Part shown: positions 17,659-26,108 of the stretch, in pieces
Layout: every line of letters begins with the position of its first letter
Numbering within the stretch: position 1 is the stretch's first letter
Assembly (NCBI RefSeq): GCF_021369635.1
Contig: NZ_JAJNBZ010000001.1
Location: 496,001 to 560,000, forward strand
Length of the DNA: 64,000 bases
Direction of reading: 5' to 3'
Source: Paenibacillus profundus
GTDB taxonomy: Bacteria; Bacillota; Bacilli; Paenibacillales; Paenibacillaceae
The notes under the pieces: generated by a model
Seen by the model: the letters and a program-made list of their open reading frames with translations, nothing else
What the model was told of the DNA's origin: nothing
Databases searched by the model: none
Position numbers and translations under genes: made by a program

Positions 17659-18870
17659 ATGCCTGATTTTCATTTCCAGGCGATTGATGAATACGGTGTG
17701 TTCCGGCGCGGCGTCGTGAAGACGTCGACGAAGAAGCAAGCTGCGGAGCAGCTGCAAGCAAGGAACTGGTGGGTTACGAAGCTTGAGGATCGCAAAGGTC
17801 ATTGGCTGCATCGCGATATTGCTCTTGGTGGACCGCGTGTGAAGGTAGGGGAGATGACTGTATTCTGCCGGCAGTTCGCCACGATGGTGCGTGCCGGTAT
17901 CCCGCTGGCGGAATCCATTCGCATCCTTGCTGAGCAGACGGGCAATAAGCCGTTCGGCGAGGTGCTGCAGCAAGTGCTCGAGGATTTGGAGTCGGGCACG
18001 TCGTTGTCACAAGCTGCCGAACGATACCCAGGCGTATTTAGCCAAATGTTCGTTAACATGGTAAAGGCTGGCGAAGCATCGGGAAAGCTGGACGAGATGT
18101 TGGAGCGATTGGCCGTCTTCTATGAGAAGGAGCACCAAACACGCGAAAAAGTAAAATCAGCCATGATATATCCGATCATTATGCTCATCATGACCATCGT
18201 CGTCGTTACGGTATTAATGATATTCGTCATTCCGAAGCTCGTATACAGCTTCACGACGATGGACATCGAGCTGCCGCTGCCGACCCGGATTGTGATGGCA
18301 GTGAGCGAGTTCATGCAGCACTACAGTTATATTGTCATTCCGGTCATGGCGCTGCTTCCGTTTTTATGGATGTTCCTGAAGAAGCTGCCGCGCTTGAAGT
18401 ACCCTTGGGACATGGCAAAGCTGCGCATGCCGGTGTTCGGCACGCTACAGCAGAAGCAAGCGCTGGCGCGGTTCACCCGAACGTTCGCTTCGCTCTTCGG
18501 CGCAGCGATACCGATTGTCGACACGCTGACCATTGCGGCTCGTGTCACTGGCAATGAAGTGTACGGCCGCATCATACGTGATGCGCGAGAAGATATCAAG
18601 AGCGGGCAGTCGTTGACGGAAACGTTCAGTGAGCATGCTTGGTTTCCCCCGATGCTGGTGCAGATGATGGCTGTCGGGGAACGGACAGGTAATTTGGATG
18701 AGATGATGGAGAAGGTCGCCGATTTTTACGAGCGCGACGTGGAAACGATGTCGGATCGCTTGAAGGCAATGCTTGAGCCGCTCATGATTGTCGTGCTTGC
18801 TGTAGTTGTCGGCTTCATCGTGCTGGCGGTTATGCTGCCGTCGTTCAAGCTGATGGACAATCTGAGGTAA
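17659..18870 (+). CDS. pilC: Type IV pilus inner-membrane platform protein PilC (GspF family)
   Basis: 403 aa. PilC is the membrane platform on which the motor acts to insert or remove pilins. Two related GspF domains are seen, roughly 75-200 and 280-400, each with the pattern FxRxFAxLxxAGIP...L...SGxSL; FCRQFATMVRAGIPLAES and FTRTFASLFGAAIPIVDT show the duplication. Three membrane helices lie near 175-200, 225-245 and 375-400. I use ATG 17659 because TGAGGT is 8 nt upstream; earlier TTG 17635 and ATG 17644 lack a good site. The 42-nt gap after pilT contains an AAGCGCTT palindrome. Confidence 0.94.
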   Translation: MPDFHFQAIDEYGVFRRGVVKTSTKKQAAEQLQARNWWVTKLEDRKGHWLHRDIALGGPRVKVGEMTVFCRQFATMVRAGIPLAESIRILAEQTGNKPFGEVLQQVLEDLESGTSLSQAAERYPGVFSQMFVNMVKAGEASGKLDEMLERLAVFYEKEHQTREKVKSAMIYPIIMLIMTIVVVTVLMIFVIPKLVYSFTTMDIELPLPTRIVMAVSEFMQHYSYIVIPVMALLPFLWMFLKKLPRLKYPWDMAKLRMPVFGTLQQKQALARFTRTFASLFGAAIPIVDTLTIAARVTGNEVYGRIIRDAREDIKSGQSLTETFSEHAWFPPMLVQMMAVGERTGNLDEMMEKVADFYERDVETMSDRLKAMLEPLMIVVLAVVVGFIVLAVMLPSFKLMDNLR

Positions 18871-18926
18871 TCAGTATTCCTAAAGGTGCAAGTTCAAACA
18901 GGGGACCTTCCACAAAAATTATAGCG

Positions 18927-18944
18927 GTTTTACGGAAGTAAAAC
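18927..18944 (+). other. Small hairpin before the pilin gene
   Basis: GTTTTAC and GTAAAAC close on a GGAA loop, 35 nt before the pilin start. It could shield the 5' end of a processed pilin mRNA; no T run follows. Confidence 0.4.
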
Positions 18945-18979
18945 ATATATCATTTTTCTAGAGAGGGGAAAGGTAAATC

Positions 18980-19366
18980 ATGAGTATGACATGGGTACAG
19001 GAGCGGGTGAAGGCCGCTCGGAACGAAAAGGGGATGACGCTGATCGAGCTGCTGGCGGTTATCGTTATTCTGGGGATTATCATCGGGATTGCATCAGTCG
19101 TTATTATCGGTCAGTTCGATAAGGCAAGAGATGGTTCAGACGCAACATCAGAGAAAATTTTAATTGAAGCTGCTGAACGATACGTATTGGAAAAGAATTT
19201 GAATGTTCCTGACACAGGCACGCTTGAAGTTCAAGTTAAAGAAATGCTTAATGCAGGATATTTAAAAACAGAACCTAAAAAATCCAAAGAGAATAAGCCA
19301 TATACAAAAGTTGTAATTTCGCGAGAATCGGGAAACACAGCTAAGCTCAATTTCACAGTAGAGTAA
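18980..19366 (+). CDS. Type IV pilin (major pilin candidate)
   Basis: 128 aa. The prepilin signal is a charged 18-residue leader ending in NEKG, then MTLIELLAVIVILGIIIG; cleavage after Gly would give Met at +1 and Glu at +5, the residue needed for assembly. The hydrophobic helix is followed by a short globular part with no cysteines. GGGGAAAGG precedes ATG 18980. It stands between the platform and peptidase genes and is the only pilin of the plus-strand operon, so it is the likely main subunit. From about 19130 on the DNA is visibly more A/T-rich than its neighbours. ComGC-like sequence is an alternative description, but no other com genes are near. Confidence 0.92.
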   Translation: MSMTWVQERVKAARNEKGMTLIELLAVIVILGIIIGIASVVIIGQFDKARDGSDATSEKILIEAAERYVLEKNLNVPDTGTLEVQVKEMLNAGYLKTEPKKSKENKPYTKVVISRESGNTAKLNFTVE

Positions 19367-19419
19367 ACATGAATTTTACAAAAAAAGAAAAGGGCTGTCC
19401 CAAAAGTCATCAAAATGAC

Positions 19420-19447
19420 AAAAGGTAACTCGCAAGAGTTACCTTTT
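19420..19447 (+). terminator. Hairpin after the pilin gene
   Basis: AAAAGGTAACTC and GAGTTACCTTTT form a perfect 12-bp stem with a GCAA loop. Only CC follows the last T, so it may allow partial read-through into pilD. A small GTCAT/ATGAC hairpin lies just before it. Confidence 0.7.
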
Positions 19448-19461
19448 CCTTAGGGGGAACG

Positions 19462-20232
19462 ATGATGGAAATGGCATTGTGGGTCGTTAGCTTCGCCCTG
19501 CTTGGGCTCTGCATCGGCAGCTTTCTTAACGTCGTCGCTTACCGGGTGCCGCGTGGGGAATCTGTCGTGGCTCCGCCTTCGCGTTGCCCCCACTGTGGGG
19601 AGCAGGTGCGGCCGTACGATCTGATCCCGGTCATCAGCTACATTATCCTACGGGGACGCTGCCGCTCTTGCGGTATGCCGATCGCGGCGCGCTATCCGTT
19701 GGTGGAGCTGTTGACGGGTGCCGCCTTCGCCGTCGTAGCCTGGAACATGCCGTGGAGCGGGGAAGCCATTGTCGGAGCACTGCTTAGTTCGGTCCTAATT
19801 GCAGTCGCGGTGACCGATATGGATTGGCGTATCATCCCGAACCGCATTCTTATATGGGGGATGGGACTCGGGGTATTCATGCGCTGCTTCATTCACCCGC
19901 TGCCATGGTGGAATTATGCGCTCGCTGCCGTTGTATGCTCGGGGCTGCTTCTTGTGCTTGCTATCGCAAGCAACGGTGGAATGGGCGGAGGGGATATTAA
20001 GCTATATCTATTCATTGGGATGGTGCTCGGTCTAGCTTCAGCGCTGTTGTCGCTGTTTACAGCGAGTGTGCTGGGGCTATTGTACGGCTGTGTACTTCTA
20101 TGCTTCAAGCCTGCCTTCGGCAAAGACCGTTCTTTGCCGTTCGCGCCATTCATTGCTGTAGGCGCATGGTGGGCCTATTTGTACGGGGAAGAGTTTCTGC
20201 ATGCGATGCTTCAATATATCGTTGCTGCATAG
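19462..20232 (+). CDS. pilD: Prepilin peptidase and N-methyltransferase PilD (A24 family)
   Basis: 256 aa, polytopic. It removes the leader of prepilins and methylates the new N-terminus. The N-terminal methylase part contains IGSFLNVVAYRVPRGES and two CxxC pairs (RCPHC and CRSC). The two catalytic aspartates are in VTDMDWRIIPNRI and GGMGGGDIKLY (GxGD-type protease). AGGGGG ends 4 nt before ATG 19462 and 7 nt before ATG 19465, so either may be used. It should serve the pilin before it and the minor pilins of the convergent operon. Confidence 0.95.
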   Translation: MMEMALWVVSFALLGLCIGSFLNVVAYRVPRGESVVAPPSRCPHCGEQVRPYDLIPVISYIILRGRCRSCGMPIAARYPLVELLTGAAFAVVAWNMPWSGEAIVGALLSSVLIAVAVTDMDWRIIPNRILIWGMGLGVFMRCFIHPLPWWNYALAAVVCSGLLLVLAIASNGGMGGGDIKLYLFIGMVLGLASALLSLFTASVLGLLYGCVLLCFKPAFGKDRSLPFAPFIAVGAWWAYLYGEEFLHAMLQYIVAA

Positions 20233-20243
20233 GAGGTGTGCGT

Positions 20244-21413
20244 ATGAAGCTGCGTAGGAACAGCAATAGAAGAGTAGGGCTGGAGATTAACGATACGTGG
20301 CTGCAGGCTGCTGAAATTATTGAACAGCCGTCGGAAATCCAAGTTGTGCAGGCAAAACGGATGCCGCTGTCAGCAGGGATCGTCGTGGAAGGACGCGTCA
20401 TTCATCCGGAGCTCTTGACGGCAGCCATCTTAGAGCTATGGGAGGAAGCTGGTTTTCAGTCGCGCGAGGTAATTTTCGGCATTCCAAGCGCTTTTGTGTT
20501 GATTCGGCATTATCAGCTGCCGTCTGTCGTGAAATCGGAGCTGAAAAAAATGATTGATATGGAGCTTGAGCTGCGAACTCGGTTGCCGTTCGCCGATCCG
20601 ATTTATGATATTGTGTCTTATCCGCAATCTCCGATTGAACGAAAAAAAGAAGAGGATGAATTGGAGTTGGATCCAGTTCTGGCAGTCGGCAATGCTCACG
20701 ATGAAGCTGCGGCTGCAGTCGTAACAGAACGGCGCATGACCACGTTATGGAGCAGGCTCCGAAGCGGGTTGCGCAGGCCCTCGCACCGTGATCAGCCTCA
20801 TGTCGAATTAACGGTGCGCAGCGATGTATTGTTGGTAGCTGTGCCGAAATCGGAGATGATTCGGTACCGCGATGCGATGGAAGCTGCCAAGCTAGTGCCG
20901 CGCGTCTTCGACATCAAGCCATTGGCGTTGCATCGATTGCTGCCGCGCCTCCCGCAGGTAGACGATGCCCGTACATATGTTACGGCTAGCATACATGCGA
21001 TGCATACGGATATCTTTCTCTTCCATCGCGGGCAGCTGCGTCTGACGAGGAGCTTATCCATTAACATATCCGCCTCCATATCGATGAGCGGAAGCAGAGT
21101 ATCGTACTTGTCTGGGACGATGATGAATGAAACGGAGATATATGAATCGGTGTGCGATGAGTTGGCAATGGAATTGGAGCGGTTAATAGATTTTTACCGT
21201 TATTCATCCCAGCAGGAGAGTGAATCGATCCAGTTCGTGTTCATTTGCGGGGATACGGACGGCTTAAAAGCAATATATTCAGTGCTGGAACGGAAGCTGG
21301 ACATGCCAGTCAGGATGATGGAGGAAACGGACGCGTTAACGACGGAGCTGGATGATCCTCTTTATCCATTTGCAGTTCCAGTTAGCTTGGCGTGTAGAGG
21401 AGGGGGCGTATGA
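20244..21413 (+). CDS. pilM: Type IV pilus alignment protein PilM
   Basis: 389 aa. PilM is an actin-like cytoplasmic ATP-binding protein that holds the N-terminal tail of PilN. The fold is indicated by RRVGLEINDTWLQAAEI at the start, VVEGRVIHPELLTAAILELW, VIFGIPSAFVLIRHYQLP and a long central segment, then FVFICGDTDGLKAIY near the end. ATG 20244 is preceded by AGGAGGTG, which overlaps the pilD stop. The open frame from 20100 is inside pilD and is not used. pilN begins within the last codon (ATGA overlap). Confidence 0.88.
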   Translation: MKLRRNSNRRVGLEINDTWLQAAEIIEQPSEIQVVQAKRMPLSAGIVVEGRVIHPELLTAAILELWEEAGFQSREVIFGIPSAFVLIRHYQLPSVVKSELKKMIDMELELRTRLPFADPIYDIVSYPQSPIERKKEEDELELDPVLAVGNAHDEAAAAVVTERRMTTLWSRLRSGLRRPSHRDQPHVELTVRSDVLLVAVPKSEMIRYRDAMEAAKLVPRVFDIKPLALHRLLPRLPQVDDARTYVTASIHAMHTDIFLFHRGQLRLTRSLSINISASISMSGSRVSYLSGTMMNETEIYESVCDELAMELERLIDFYRYSSQQESESIQFVFICGDTDGLKAIYSVLERKLDMPVRMMEETDALTTELDDPLYPFAVPVSLACRGGGV

Positions 21414-22021
21414 ACCTGATGCACAATACGGCGCCCATTCATCCAGAGCATATTAACTTGCTGCCGATTCGTCCGCGTCTCGAACAGCGTTTCCTGCTCT
21501 ATTTATGGTCCGGCATCGGTGTGATGGTCGTTGCAGCTGCGTTGCTGACGTTCGCCTCCATTCAATATAGCCAAGGGACCGAACGCATGAAGGCGGATAT
21601 GAACCGGCTGAGCAGTCAGATTGCCGAGGCGCGACTGCAGAAGGAGCCGGCCCCTGCTACAGTATTTTTCACACAATTGACAGGTCAATCTAATGCATTG
21701 AAAGCAGAGCGGCTCGACTGGGGAAGCATGTGGAATCGGTTGACTGATGCGATGCCAGATATGATGAACTGGAAGCGAGCTGACGCGGAATCCACCGCAG
21801 ATGGCAGGACTGATATCATCAACATGTCATTCATTGCTCGCGATGCGGATGCTGTCGCGGCTTATCTATCTCTTTTGCAGTCAATGGATGAGGTGCAGTC
21901 CGTACAATTCCAGCAATGGTCAGGCAATACCGAGCAAGGAACCAATGTGGAGCCGCCGTTATTGGAAGTGGATTATATCGTCACGTTACGGCCGCGCGGC
22001 ATGAGGGAGGCGACGAAGTGA
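21410..22021 (+). CDS. pilN: Type IV pilus assembly protein PilN
   Basis: 203 aa. A short cytoplasmic tail contains HINLLPIRPR, the conserved INLLP motif that docks into PilM. One membrane helix (~28-50) follows, then an extracellular coiled coil and a ferredoxin-like domain. It overlaps the pilM stop by 4 nt, so translation is coupled. With PilM and PilO it forms the alignment complex; in a Gram-positive cell there is no outer-membrane secretin, and none is encoded here. Confidence 0.88.
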   Translation: MNLMHNTAPIHPEHINLLPIRPRLEQRFLLYLWSGIGVMVVAAALLTFASIQYSQGTERMKADMNRLSSQIAEARLQKEPAPATVFFTQLTGQSNALKAERLDWGSMWNRLTDAMPDMMNWKRADAESTADGRTDIINMSFIARDADAVAAYLSLLQSMDEVQSVQFQQWSGNTEQGTNVEPPLLEVDYIVTLRPRGMREATK

Positions 22022-22022
22022 T

Positions 22023-22763
22023 ATGGCGGACACGATAGGCAGACGAACGCAGTCCTCATTAAAGAGCAAGAAGCTCTGGTTAATTCTCATATGGGTAGGC
22101 GGGCTCTTGCTTCTGCTTGCCATCTTTCTGTTCGGATGGCTGCCTGTCCAAGAAGCGCGTCAACAACTCACTGCATTAGAAGATGTGGAGATGCTTGAAA
22201 AACGGCTTGCAAGCATAAGCAGTCAACCTGATCCGATCCAAACAACTGCAGCAGATTGGCTCAGGTGGCATCGGGCTGTCCCCGGGCAGCATGACGAGAG
22301 CGCATGGCTGCAGCAGGTGCGGGAGCTATCGCGCAGAACAGGGATTAACGTGAAGAAGCTGCGCTTCGTAGAGCGTCAGCTTCTGCTTGCCCCGTCCGAG
22401 CAGAGGCTGGAAGAAGCCGATGCGAATGCGGCAGGAGCGGCATCAGGCGCCGAGAATGAATTCGGCGATGAAGGTGCACCTCCCTTAGTGGAGGAGAGGG
22501 CGCAGTTGGCAAACGAAGGAACTCCTGCGATTGAACAGTGGACGTATGAGCTGGAAGGAGCGGCTGATTACGAAAGCTGGTTGTCGTGGCTGTCAGATAT
22601 ACAGCGGCAGGAGCGGCTGCATCGACTGGAGAAATGGACCATGCAGCATTCGTACAGTATTGATATGGCTGCTACAGACAGCCACAGTAAGGAGCTGTAC
22701 AATGTGCAGCTGACCATTCATGTGTATACATCCCCTGGTACTGACGCACTGGCGACAAGTTGA
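22023..22763 (+). CDS. pilO: PilO-like pilus assembly protein
   Basis: 246 aa. One membrane helix (about 20-40, WLILIWVGGLLLLLAIF) is followed by an extracellular part with coiled-coil propensity, an alanine/glutamate-rich middle (~125-165) and a C-terminal alpha/beta segment. Sequence identity to PilO is low, but size, topology and position right after pilN make it the PilO equivalent. The start is one base after the pilN stop; GAGGGAGG lies 11 nt upstream. Confidence 0.75.
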   Translation: MADTIGRRTQSSLKSKKLWLILIWVGGLLLLLAIFLFGWLPVQEARQQLTALEDVEMLEKRLASISSQPDPIQTTAADWLRWHRAVPGQHDESAWLQQVRELSRRTGINVKKLRFVERQLLLAPSEQRLEEADANAAGAASGAENEFGDEGAPPLVEERAQLANEGTPAIEQWTYELEGAADYESWLSWLSDIQRQERLHRLEKWTMQHSYSIDMAATDSHSKELYNVQLTIHVYTSPGTDALATS

Positions 22764-23101
22764 CAGCTCTATTAGAAGTCCGGTGAAAAGTTAGACAAAC
22801 TGCAAAAGTGCGTGTCAATGGGGTATTGAGCGTCGTTTACATGTACAATTACATCCTATGCCCCGAATATCGTCTGTTTTTACAAATTTGCATGCATATT
22901 TGCAGTTCCTCAAGTTGCCGATAGCAGGACTCGACGGTATCTACAGACTTCTGGCCGTTATTCACCAGACTTCTAGAGACATGCTACTAGTAAAAGAAGC
23001 GCTGGTTGCGCATGTCAATCATCAACGGTAAGTGGCGTGACGGTGGTAATCATTGATTGTCGTGAAGGCCACATCTAATTATACATCGTAGAACGTAAAA
23101 G
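22764..23101. other. Non-coding stretch between convergent pilus operons
   Basis: No gene is supported. AGAAGTCCGGTGAA (22774-22787) recurs inverted as TTCACCAGACTTCT (22961-22974) with one mismatch, and CAGACTTCT is repeated at 22944-22952. Confidence 0.45.
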
Positions 23102-23136
23102 CAACCGGAGGCGGCAAACCTCCGGTTGTTCCTTTT
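23102..23136. terminator. Two-way terminator between pilO and the minor pilin operon
   Basis: CAACCGGAGG pairs with CCTCCGGTTG (10 bp, loop CGGCAAA). T-rich runs follow on both strands (TTCCTTTT forward, CTTTT reverse). Confidence 0.8.
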
Positions 23137-23159
23137 GCTCCCTATGCTCCCTATGTTCC

Positions 23160-24683
23160 TTACTGTTCGCGGCGCGGCTCCCAATCGGGAATGCCGATGC
23201 AGATGCCGCCATCAATGATGATCGACGTGGAACGATCGCTATTGTTCCGCGGCAGGAGCCGATTTTGGGACCCTTGCAAATCCATATTGCCGCCTATAGC
23301 GAGCGTGCCGCCAAAGTCAAATATAACGTTGTTATTCACAGTTAGCTTATCCTTCACGAGAATATCCCCACGCACCTCTATTTTTGAAATTGTACTAGGG
23401 TCGGATTTGGCTTGAAGTAGAATATTTCCTGCTATAATATCACGAGTATGAGCGGAATCGATAAAGATGAGGTTATGGGCAATCAGGTTGTTGACAACGA
23501 CAATGCGGTCTCCTCCCACTGTAGAATTCCCGCTGGTGGTGATGTTTTCAGCGTATAGCAGTTCGGTTGCCAGCAGTTGGGCATTGTCGTTTACCTCCAG
23601 CTTGTTTTTTACTATGATACGATTCGCCTTGATAACAGTGCGTTCGATCGTAGCTCTGTACTCATTTTTCCAGTCGCTTGCAACAAGCGGACCGTCAATA
23701 ATGAGATCGCCATGAATCGTCAAATGTCCGCCATTATGCAACGTTAGCGATGAGAGATGCATGTTCCCGTAAATCTCTACGTTAACGTAAGAGTCGTATG
23801 TAAGGCTGCCCCCAACGATATTCACTAGTCGATTGGGAGCGCCGATAGTATAGGAGCTTCGCTCCCCATTTCGATCGATAACAGCATTACCCAGAGCAAT
23901 CGTTTCTCCAGCCAAGGCTTCCGGCTTGTCTACTTCAGACAAATCATATTGGCACTTGCTTCCGCAGCTGCGATCAGGGGAGGGGGCTGTCATTGCCGAA
24001 CTTTCCTTTTGCTTTTCCTCTAAAAATTTTCCGATAGGCGTCTGCAAGTCAGAATGCTTGCGAATAACAACATCCTCAGCTTCGTTCTCTTCATCGTCGC
24101 TTTGTTTGAGATATATGGGCGGGTCTTGCCAATCATTGTGGTGCGGATCCTTGAATTTTCCCTGCAGCAGCAGCTTATCCAGCGTACAGTCACGATCGTC
24201 CGGATTCGGGGATACGACCGTTTCTCCGAAGCGCGGCGCCTTTAAAAAGGAATAGACCATTTCTTTCTTGCCTTTCTGCAAGGAGGCTTCGCTCTTCATA
24301 TAGAAGCGGTCAGATTGTGCGTCGGGAAATACATCGGTTACATCGTTCATGCACACGGTCGTCGACCAGCCGCTTCCCGTCTGTACGGTTTTATTCCCCA
24401 TTCCCGCGTAAGTGTTGCGATAATGCTCCGAAGCGACTGGCGAGCCGCCTATCTTGCGTTGGTATTGGTTTAAATAGCTAATGTAGCTTTCCATATTGCC
24501 TACCGTTATTTCCTGGGCAATGCGCTGCTCCGAGCTTAAATGCTGCTGCACCACACCGGTGCCGACGACCTGGAGCAAGAGCGGGACGGTAAGAAATAAT
24601 AGGATCATGCACAAAAAGACAATCATCATAGCGCTGCCGCGTTCACGGCGCAGTATGTTCAAGCACAAATGCAACTTGTTCAC
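23160..24683 (-). CDS. Large pilin-like surface protein with predicted beta-helical C-terminal half
   Basis: 507 aa. The N-terminus RRERGSAMMIVFLCMILL resembles a class III signal of the PilX/GspK kind: Gly before the cut and no Glu at +5. Residues ~45-290 are a mixed globular part with a DEENEAED acidic patch and a CGSKC pair. From ~290 to ~490 the sequence is a run of short strands, rich in V, I, N, G and D, such as NVEIYGNMHLSSLTLHNGG, HLTIHGDLIIDGPL, RIIVKNKLEVNDNAQL and VRGDILVKDKLTVNNN, typical of a parallel beta-helix (polymer-forming or adhesin type). The start is GTG 24683 after AAGGAAAGGA. It is the third gene of the minus-strand minor pilin operon, 151 nt after the second. It may be a tip-located minor pilin; no family name is certain. 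Confidence 0.75.
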   Translation of the reverse strand: MNKLHLCLNILRRERGSAMMIVFLCMILLFLTVPLLLQVVGTGVVQQHLSSEQRIAQEITVGNMESYISYLNQYQRKIGGSPVASEHYRNTYAGMGNKTVQTGSGWSTTVCMNDVTDVFPDAQSDRFYMKSEASLQKGKKEMVYSFLKAPRFGETVVSPNPDDRDCTLDKLLLQGKFKDPHHNDWQDPPIYLKQSDDEENEAEDVVIRKHSDLQTPIGKFLEEKQKESSAMTAPSPDRSCGSKCQYDLSEVDKPEALAGETIALGNAVIDRNGERSSYTIGAPNRLVNIVGGSLTYDSYVNVEIYGNMHLSSLTLHNGGHLTIHGDLIIDGPLVASDWKNEYRATIERTVIKANRIIVKNKLEVNDNAQLLATELLYAENITTSGNSTVGGDRIVVVNNLIAHNLIFIDSAHTRDIIAGNILLQAKSDPSTISKIEVRGDILVKDKLTVNNNVIFDFGGTLAIGGNMDLQGSQNRLLPRNNSDRSTSIIIDGGICIGIPDWEPRREQ

Positions 24684-24834
24684 GATATCAGTTCCTTTCC
24701 TTCAGATAACTCCTGCCGAGCTCAACGGAACGTTACGGGCAGCTTGCGGCATACCCCGCGGGCGGAGGGTCATCATCCGCGGCAGCATGTTCCACCAGAT
24801 TCAGCATAATAACAAGCAATGATGTCCAGCTGCA

Positions 24835-25488
24835 TTACCGATCCTTCATCAACTTTGCCGTAATCGTGTAGCGTGAATTGGCATTGCCGGACGTTAGCTC
24901 GGGCCGCCCCATCGAGTCTCTGCTGATGCTCTGGAATTCCAGCACTGCTTCCAGAAGGCTGCCTGCCTGAGCGATGGCGGGAAACTCCGCCGTATTCACC
25001 GACGTTCCATCCGGCAATTGAATGATGCGGATTAGCGGAGCGGCCGGCATGCTATGGGCAAGCGAATACAGGTAACGATAGCGATCAGGATGCGACTTCA
25101 AGGTTACGGAAGTATCGGCAAGCTTGACCATCACTTCTTCGTCAGTTAGGTCGGAGGCGGAGGGAACAGAGAATGAGTACACATTCCACTCCTCTGTCGA
25201 TGAATGATGGATGATGGCCCGGTAGTCCTTGCCAACTCGAAGTCTAATCTCCTGCGGAGACGAGAGTGCGGCGAGAGAAGCTTCCGATATGAGATGATGG
25301 AATTGCTTGCTTGTCCAGCGGACGGATGTCTCTTGCATTTGTGCGGCAGTAACCATATTGCTGTTCGTTTGCAAGCTCCACCAGAAGGTCAGGGCTCCGC
25401 CCAGAATGACGGAAGTGATGAGCAATGCCGCCATCAGCTCCAGCAGCGTCAACCCGCGTTCATTGCGGATGCGGGACGGTATGTGCAT
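24835..25488 (-). CDS. Minor pilin, PilW/PulJ-like
   Basis: 217 aa. After IRNERG comes LTLLELMAALLITSVILGG, a class III prepilin signal with Glu at +5, then a globular domain. Pseudopilin PulJ/PilW-type length and the place behind a PilV-type gene suggest a minor pilin that helps start pilus assembly. The stop codon of the preceding gene overlaps the start (TGATG), and GGAGGG lies just upstream. ATG 25491 or 25503 are possible alternatives. Confidence 0.82.
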   Translation of the reverse strand: MHIPSRIRNERGLTLLELMAALLITSVILGGALTFWWSLQTNSNMVTAAQMQETSVRWTSKQFHHLISEASLAALSSPQEIRLRVGKDYRAIIHHSSTEEWNVYSFSVPSASDLTDEEVMVKLADTSVTLKSHPDRYRYLYSLAHSMPAAPLIRIIQLPDGTSVNTAEFPAIAQAGSLLEAVLEFQSISRDSMGRPELTSGNANSRYTITAKLMKDR

Positions 25489-25943
25489 CATGATCCCTCC
25501 CATGAGACCGAGACCGTCAGCAGCATCGGCCGATTGTGATAGGATGGTTCGTTCATGTAGACGATCGATTGTACGACAGCTTGATGGTCAGCAGATATGG
25601 GTGCGGGGGCGGCGCCGTCTACATATGACTGTAGCGGATGGATGGTCACTTGGTATGTGTTGGCTTGGCCAGGATGGGCGCGCACATCGTCACGGGTGAT
25701 GCCGCTCGGCCCGATCGATTGCGGTTGGGAACGATATTTATGTATGAATGATTCCGCGATCGTGACAGCTTCGTGAGAGCGGCCCATTGACTTGTCCGTC
25801 TGCTGCACAAAGCCGCTCATGGTGATAAAAACGATAAGCAGCATGCTAAATATGGCGGTAGCAGCCAGCACTTCGATCAGCGTCAGGCCGTCTCTGCGAT
25901 ACAGCTTAAAAGAAAAGCGCTTTAACATTAAGCGGGCAAACAT
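25488..25943 (-). CDS. Minor pilin, PilV/PulI-like
   Basis: 151 aa. YRRDG then LTLIEVLAATAIFSMLLIVF form a prepilin signal with Glu at +5. The rest is a small globular domain. GGAAGGTG lies 8 nt before ATG 25943. It is the first gene of the minus-strand operon that converges on the pil operon; the products should be cut by PilD. AAAGCGCTTT at 25914-25923, within its first codons, is close to a CcpA cre site. Confidence 0.82.
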   Translation of the reverse strand: MFARLMLKRFSFKLYRRDGLTLIEVLAATAIFSMLLIVFITMSGFVQQTDKSMGRSHEAVTIAESFIHKYRSQPQSIGPSGITRDDVRAHPGQANTYQVTIHPLQSYVDGAAPAPISADHQAVVQSIVYMNEPSYHNRPMLLTVSVSWEGS

Positions 25944-26058
25944 GCGGGAACACCTTCCTTTATGAAGTGATCCAATAGGACTTGAGAATGATAGGTGAGA
26001 CCATTATACCACTTATTCCGTAATTTGACAGTTGATTCTGTGAAAATATGATTACAAG

Positions 26059-26091
26059 ATCGTGTTCAAAAGGGGGCTTTTTGAACAACCT
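26059..26091. repeat. Small hairpin repeat, copy 2
   Basis: ATCGTG, TTCAAAAG-GGGG-CTTTTTGAA and CAACCT; TTCAAAAG pairs with CTTTTGAA-like sequence. It matches 418-450 at 29 of about 33 positions. Both copies stand between genes and upstream of a second, larger inverted repeat. Confidence 0.5.
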
Positions 26092-26108
26092 CTACAATAA
26101 CGACGAAT

